DNA of 20,391 nucleotides from a virus: IMG/VR virus record IMGVR_UViG_3300020470_002585, positions 1 through 20,391 of that record, one strand, 5' to 3'. How positions within the stretch are numbered: the stretch's first letter is position 1; each line of letters begins with the position of its first letter. The notes beneath the pieces were generated by a model, which worked only from the letters and a program-made list of their open reading frames with translations, was not told the DNA's origin and did not search any database. Of this stretch, positions 19,301 through 20,391 are shown in pieces. The position numbers were made by a program, and so were the translations under genes.

Positions 19301-20391
19301 CCATGTCCAGGTACTGTCAAGGTCATAATACCTGTATCTGGTGTATAAGATCCAGCAGTTGCCTTCTTATCTTCACCGTATGTTTCTAATACTTCAATAG
19401 TAGTATTGCCAGCAGGGTCGCCAGAACGAGGATAAGAATGAGTAGTAGCGTTTCCATCTTGGTCACAAGTGAAGTTAATGGAGTTGGTTGTCAATCTGAG
19501 GAATGTACCCTCTGTATGATTGTGTGATCCAACATTCATTATCAAATCACCAGTGCTGGAATCATATGCAGCATGGGTGCAATCATACTTGATAGTAGGA
19601 GCAGGACCGACATTAACAGTAAATGTGTTAATAGGTGAAGACTCACTACCAACGTTTGATGAGTTACCAACTCCATATCCAGCATAATTTGAATCTGCAA
19701 ATATTCCAGATCCACCAGTTAAACCAGTATATCCACCACCTTGAGTTTCAGCATTTCCAACAGATACACCGTCAATCCACAATTCTACTCTACCCTTACC
19801 AGCAGATAAGTTACCTCCAATATTGATTTGCCATACTAATTCATGATCACCATTATCAAAGTATGTTGATAGATTACTAATTTGTAGGTCAAGCATTGCA
19901 AGACCATTCTCAGAATGACCAGCACCACCAGCGTAACTATTAGATCCATCACCAGCACGAAGTCTTAAATATGTGCCACTATCTCTAACACCAAACCATA
20001 CACCAGCAGTTGGTCCACCAGCTTCAAAGATTACTCCATCTATAGGACTAGATGCTAACTTAGCAACACAACGGAATACAGCATCTTCAGTAGGTACTAT
20101 ACCACTGCCACTATCAGTTGTGGATATCTTGTCTTCACCAGCCTTAAAGGATCTAGTGATAATATTATTAGTTTCACCTTCTATTTGTCCATCTTCATCA
20201 GAGTTTAATAGTGAAGTTGTAGGTCTTGGGACAGCATCATAGAATCTCTGATCTACAGTCCAACCAGCATCATTACTGATTACCTGAGACTTCATTGCAC
20301 GGATTGCAAGCTCTTTTGCTTTGTTAATAATCCAAAGAGACTCAGTAGGAGCGTTAGTAACATGATCTAAGTTACCATTATAATTGGTATA
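7345..20391 (-). CDS. Giant repetitive virion structural protein (5' end outside window)
   Basis: The frame is open to the right edge: 32 sense codons, ending IINKAKELAIRA, precede the first in-window ATG at 20295. The true start is therefore outside and at least 4,348 residues are encoded. Order of parts: an edge segment; a LamG-like domain (about 20150-19640) with WFGVRDSGTYLRLRAG and RVELWIDGVSVGNA; a repeat array (about 19625-11150) with 27 YPR motifs; two related helical segments (SAINTLADIFIETI, SAIDTLMDLFTDAL; about 10840-10640); tandem NGILQPPG and NGIIQEPG modules (about 8640-8180); two GxGY turns (about 7970-7810); a Gly-rich linker; and an Ig-like domain (7390-7690). No stop or frameshift interrupts it. 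The 3' third resembles large virion proteins of marine T4-like phages. A long fibre or baseplate-attached adhesin is inferred; no enzyme motif is seen. Confidence 0.85.
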   Translation of the reverse strand, partial: YTNYNGNLDHVTNAPTESLWIINKAKELAIRAMKSQVISNDAGWTVDQRFYDAVPRPTTSLLNSDEDGQIEGETNNIITRSFKAGEDKISTTDSGSGIVPTEDAVFRCVAKLASSPIDGVIFEAGGPTAGVWFGVRDSGTYLRLRAGDGSNSYAGGAGHSENGLAMLDLQISNLSTYFDNGDHELVWQINIGGNLSAGKGRVELWIDGVSVGNAETQGGGYTGLTGGSGIFADSNYAGYGVGNSSNVGSESSPINTFTVNVGPAPTIKYDCTHAAYDSSTGDLIMNVGSHNHTEGTFLRLTTNSINFTCDQDGNATTHSYPRSGDPAGNTTIEVLETYGEDKKATAGSYTPDTGIMTLTVPGHGMTNHSVHTATDSSYDPDSGVLTVKVEEHGFKTGDQVRIENGSLIFTCAQDNHSSKHGYPRQKDPAGDQWLLVESVISKDLFTVNVGQTPKVEYDVSDATYDQNTGHLEMNIGQHRFVGATTHVASHAEYEAYTGKLKLTVAGHKITVGEQIQIMENSMTFTCSMDDHYTNHVYPRSTDPCTRKWLEVIESDQEGGTFTVNVGPSPVKGWTPTAATFNSTTGALTLTIGSHSLAVGTHIKLSQESLTFTCDMDDHATKHSYPRAKDPVHNEPIAITGVTSDSITVNVGTTPQVEYTPTNATFTPGNGQLVITPDRKHTLRQSSIHSITGGEYNGQTGLMRLTVADHGFSNGDYVKIADGGVSFTCSMDNHATVHAYPRATDQMSGKWMDVRNSSKDSFDVFVGRTPAIPFTISAATFTPSNGQLVATIGDHGLRRGQSVRLATESINFTCFLDANNSNHYYPRPNGNDPFYNTAIEVLYDGTPLTATGGTSYNPTTGIMTITTANPHGLQEGDDVKFVLNSLVFRCDEDGQSSDHSYPRASDPYANRWQRVLGSNLTANTFDVQVLSYAPSTNTTTHVFQSAVSNGITKRDGTITLNVGNGAISDQSVHTYVPNTGMTPTNVNHNPTTGVMTITIVGHKLENGDMIKIDDYGIVLTCAMDDHQTTHAYPRPGDPASGSWLKVHGVTEDTFDVTVNTVIPQSNTTTHLFSSAVGNCITRAQIVSGGIYDHTYSTSVVDCLRHAGDSVRLDEAAITMTCDADSHGSNHSYPRPGTTHTPTDVTYDPNLGHLTFTVDDHGFLPYSYVKIADNSLTFTCAKDGNASNHTYPRPSDPVSGKWMMIQDVTANTFNVEVLDVVPSTNTTIHNFVSANANCITHKKDHFFDTNIPIYEVSKTDHSPTNAQYNPTKGTMTITMSNSFGNHSTMTPTGATFYPATGTMRIDLNGHNVKNGDMLLLQDGHFTFQCEQDSNGSNHAYPRPSDPASGKWLKAFNVGSNSFDVNVGNFFGEGAISNNTVHQLISIGTDAVWKANDFVMLDENAVTFQCTKDNNATNHSYPRRTDPTFGKWLPISNVSNSSFTVHIGKSGINDVYEHTFVSWENLSLHRQTGQIILDIGNGQISHPTSHNFISASANSLKVGGAYNHTFVPSTEAYTPTDANYNPTTGWLTLTIPNHGFLEGENIKIGTNSLVFTCLQDVNQTNHAYPRSGDPVNNKWLTIHNVTDDTFDVHVLDNVPSTNETLHTFVSALTGAVVRATIASGGDYTHKFVAPAQLTPTNAGYNPTTGVMTLTVANHGLKNGSRIKVEDGFVTFTCDQDSDQSNHAYPRASDPFSDEWMIVKNVTKDTFDVQVLFNIPSSNTTTHTFVSARPESITVATLMKGNDSIKLPADALTFTCSMDGGSSNHSYPRTTDPAYNNSLRIIDDGVTRHTPTAATYTPSTGVLALTVSKHGFSNGDYIKIEDYAFDMSCAMDDGSSDHAYPRGTDPISGKWVQISNVSTDGFDIEVGTTAAVQYTPVDASYTPTTGHLEIEIGTHPLKVGQSIEIADGGITMECSQDNYQTTHAYPRNTIDNFTPTGADYDGATGYLTITSNGHGLDEGSLVKIDDNAITLRCTMDGSTNDKTYPRSSDPISGKWKPIEYIDANQFKIFVGKSEFKSFDPQNVEYNASNGNMVITVGPDHGITTAHSVYINPLSMTFTCAQDSHQTDHAYPRPNGTGGATADDPAYQDAIAVTAVSDSTITVNVNSSPSGASNHAHIFKPAVGKTPTAVVYSPTTGLMTVTITAHGMTNGEQIMFEDNSLIFTCAKDDHATEHSYPRHGDPASHKWLTLQNVTNDTFQVQVLGDNIPSLNTSAHTFKRAKVGAVKRGSIRAGGSFTHSFQSFAANGLKAKRDRAHDHALEIKAVGHAKYSASGAAYNPTTGVLTLTVANNPFANGDHVRIADHSLVMTCDMDNNATNHSYPRETDYASEKWLEISNVSGNNFDVNVGKTPRANYLVSAATFEPTTGDMVLTIGDHNFKGGGRTTITDAAYNPTTGVLTATVAGHGMKIGDRVKFDDNSITFNCAASTGTHTFVSGVNNAINDGTTTYTAAAGTTYDPNTGLLVLEIGSHSLTTSDTVTIVNGGVTFTCDADNHGSNHAYPRATDPASGTALAVTSPTATTITVQVGIANADNPTDNHTYPRATDYPSDKWLEVSNITTDTFDVMVLASAPQSVTSPHTFVSAVTNGLAYAHEAVYIEEESLVFKCNADSFGSEHKYPRSTDPFYDTSVPILSATEKTITVHVGKSSNTSIHQFVRSENAFTPSTASYAPATGILTITHNTHPFANGDKIQLMNESFVFKCQEDSFATEHAYPRAQDPAAGDWLTLTVVDANTYTVNVGVSSNTTTHTIERVETGAVIRGTIRGNGEYAHTYVSAVADGLEKKNSTITVNVGSTVAGDHTHRFASAASNAITAGGNHTHTFERFRNNTLHRQSGWITVDVNIAQETTNLFDHTFVSAIPGAVIGGGSYQHAFVSAKTNGIWKANDYIYIQDHALGFTCDLDNHRTTHLYPRPTDHASNEWLAVHNITTDTFDVQVLDTLPTNFMGKHTFVSCIEKGIRIQDGKIRINVGVSPAGKTFQHTFVSANSGCIIQGGNYKHNFVTAAAGAINVVNDGTQLTPTDAYYEPTTGQLTLTVAGHSLRTDDAITIDTNSLTFTCSQDSNATQHTYPRVTDHVDGKIIPVQSVLSYAYPLRSDLDYYRARRVNDEYTGTEGSGVETEIGNLMQLVTDAISQPNNVAGRSYTMPIVWPVKYTPDVVIRDKTVTYDSQNGGSDANGTWNQTCQETASAINTLADIFIETIDKAANVQTNHLSTITKTFPYNSNADFQTGTCYNVTSAIDTLMDLFTDALGSGTNNSKRISDMILFNKQAIAGRAFAETQTNYPTTNLTIDFANDCVAAIRYDLVTEGNAGSFRMTQDWFDGEGNFIAFTNVTRTHLLFCLARVREYAKSVLFDFEESGWDPYDVYSIETPQKLEWNKEAAEFMIDSSLNPIEYALEMSQYPTEARVTFVASTDCTNRVTKYEMGIDYNTDPDLVSLTPEVDVGYDRAEYRIRIERPNNFRRGDVLTYIPASENSLTGLANQPYFYVLTGTAEWFEIGASYIHDGRFRLLQVDKSNSGSQIFAVERRDGVPRTEATFPVDTSECPIQGGFNAADVVFGSTSNANAEIGTINANEGIIYKLFTHYPTVAAQTTPGTYDTFVNGETAQVQNATANNGKVLQMLKPDTETGTSFLKLHTVAGTISSGDILEGADSGAVHTVGTPTDRFLINVKKGAFATGDWFFSKVGAIEAYMDNYTSKSGSLISNEGGRIAIDVETIEEPWIPGDIIYGSVTDYILDIKGITGTQLQLNQWIHGIQTLELDLGVAIIDTGLSDTFNVGDEVSLLQGTVQKNPGFTAVVTKYQEEDATANPPVPHKLWIANINPVGVGSPLTDLTQAGNNIGKIELGSNFPTIYAGVASYTATDYQSYAQVVAIEQAGITATIWVQSASGQFLDNMSLKSDFGWGAGISSARTLEGRVDRYFRGFDGTQTTFDLTVSNGEAYFPDPAGHLLAFVNGILQPPGGNASYVAFSDKIQFAEAPDIGSEFIGYYVGKLRQLDDISFEFDSLRSSFNLKRGGLFYSLTLTEGVSSNTIRPENNIIVSLNGIIQEPGVAYEIVGSRIIFAEVPRAGSTFVGFSYIGSDADVIAATVVPPIEAGDKLDIEGEEFSREVALIESSNSLITFEYTGSVKGRNADAISEITSGQIVNAVLTNPGDGYTDRPNVDVISSSGFDGKLKALMGITRIDVKTPGVGYTSPIVAVDNVVPDDFTPPEGGPINGGFDVLAGEGPGGEAGGGGGITPGTIAITTDPVNVTVNQGQTAAFTVVSTVTNDQTMNYQWQKKEYGTQTWSNIIGANQSTYNTNAAQQADDGDEYRVAITAAGATPVYSLSAVLSVQTGATVITDFTPNLIFDDI
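7390..7690 (-). other. Ig-like domain ending the giant protein
   Basis: After a GGEAGGGGG linker (7690-7745) the sequence runs IAITTDPVNVTVNQGQTAAF, then NYQWQKK and DEYRVAITAAG strands, with the same V-x-x-G-Q-T-A-x-F and Y-Q-W landmarks as the Ig-like domain of the next gene. The Cys of the Y-x-C strand is replaced here (EYRVAI). The last residues, TDFTPNLIFDDI, lie outside the domain. Confidence 0.72.
11150..19625 (-). repeat. Tandem C-x2-D-x5-H-x-YPR protein repeats (27 YPR copies)
   Basis: A typical unit is YNPTTGVMTLTVANHG, then NGDxIKIxD, then SLTFTCxxDxxxxNHAYPR, then DPxSGKWLxIxNVTxDTFDVxV. YPR codons begin, on the plus strand, at 19426, 19120, 18775, 18514, 18169, 17914, 17686, 17293, 16993, 16819, 16372, 16132, 15691, 15331, 15085, 14866, 14611, 14434, 14176, 13861, 13426, 12889, 12769, 12538, 12253, 11662 and 11188. 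A further copy near 13080-13160 keeps ITFNC but has lost YPR. Spacing varies from 40 to 197 residues. The shortest full unit is 58-59 residues; longer ones hold HTFVSA-type inserts. Units are diverged at DNA level. The pattern suggests a chain of beta-rich modules. Confidence 0.9.
11370..12150 (-). repeat. Cluster of HTFVSA-type spacer repeats
   Basis: This stretch holds the densest run of a second motif: HTYVSAVADGL, HRFASAASNAI, HTFERFRNNTL, HTFVSAIPGAV, HAFVSAKTNGI, HTFVSCIEKGI, HTFVSANSGCI and HNFVTAAAGAI. They are usually separated by I-x-GGxYxH or ITVNVG-like strands, with one complete YPR unit among them (YPR codons at 11662). Related copies occur between YPR units throughout the array, from about 17590 leftward. 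Confidence 0.75.
19640..20150 (-). other. LamG/concanavalin-A-like domain
   Basis: The segment between the edge-proximal part and the first YPR repeat has the pattern of a laminin-G-like jelly roll: AVFRCVAKLAS, GVIFEAGG, VWFGVRDSGTYLRLRAG, HELVWQINIGG and GRVELWIDGVSVGNA. Such domains often bind glycans; this is suggested here, not shown. Specific ligand residues cannot be assigned by eye. Confidence 0.65.

Noticed and set aside
11150-19625. Possible CRISPR or DNA-level satellite array
   Set aside because: Repeats are protein-level, diverged in DNA, irregularly spaced and wholly inside one reading frame.
7345-20295. Taking the ATG at 20295 as the start of the giant gene
   Set aside because: The frame is open and protein-like up to the window edge, and no ribosome binding site precedes this ATG.
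1-20391. A bacterial adhesin locus (giant repetitive surface protein) instead of phage
   Set aside because: No signal peptides, secretion genes or anchors are seen, whereas gp8 and DUF4815 homologues sit in the same tight gene run.

Overview
The window looks like part of the late virion-structure module of a T4-type (contractile-tailed) phage, most probably a marine cyanophage or a related marine phage. The anchor is a recognisable homologue of T4 baseplate wedge protein gp8. Around it are a DUF4815-type virion protein, a fibre-like protein with the start motif MAKQTLNIGSSANDGTGDSL typical of marine T4-like phages, a YHYH-domain protein and a giant repetitive protein. The DNA is moderately AT-rich. 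Every supported gene lies on the minus strand, junctions are 1 to 33 bases, and I see no RNA genes, CRISPR arrays, insertion sequences or host-type metabolic genes. The host is inferred, not shown.

In transcription order (right to left): (1) 20391-7345, a giant open frame of at least 4,348 codons whose start is beyond the right edge. It has a LamG-like domain, then about 8.4 kb of diverged tandem repeats with the signature C-x2-D-x5-H-x-Y-P-R (27 Y-P-R copies), then about 1,270 residues of non-repeat virion-type sequence, a Gly-rich linker and an Ig-like domain. (2) 7329-5737, a YHYH-domain protein that also ends in a Gly-rich linker plus Ig-like domain. (3) 5713-4232, a fibre-like protein ending in a domain with a complete cupredoxin-type His/Cys-x2-His-x2-Met ligand pattern. 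(4) 4230-2350, a protein with about six 40-residue GxGYxxPP repeats. (5) 2316-781, the gp8-like wedge protein. (6) 776-1, a DUF4815 protein cut by the left edge.

Three of the five junctions carry a T4-late-like octamer ((C/T)CTAAATA or CATAAATA) 12 to 21 bases before the next ATG. In two of them the stop codon of the upstream gene lies inside the motif. The two junctions without it are the tightest (1 and 4 bases). This suggests late units [YHYH], [fibre-like + GxGY protein] and [gp8 + DUF4815], with the giant gene served from upstream.

The set reads as baseplate plus host-contact decoration: gp8 and DUF4815 as baseplate components, the others as large beta-rich surface proteins with probable glycan-binding (LamG), Ig-like and possible metal-binding modules. 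The most unusual content is the C/D/H-YPR repeat array and the sharing of small modules (Ig-like, GxGY) between neighbouring genes. Functions beyond structural protein are inference.
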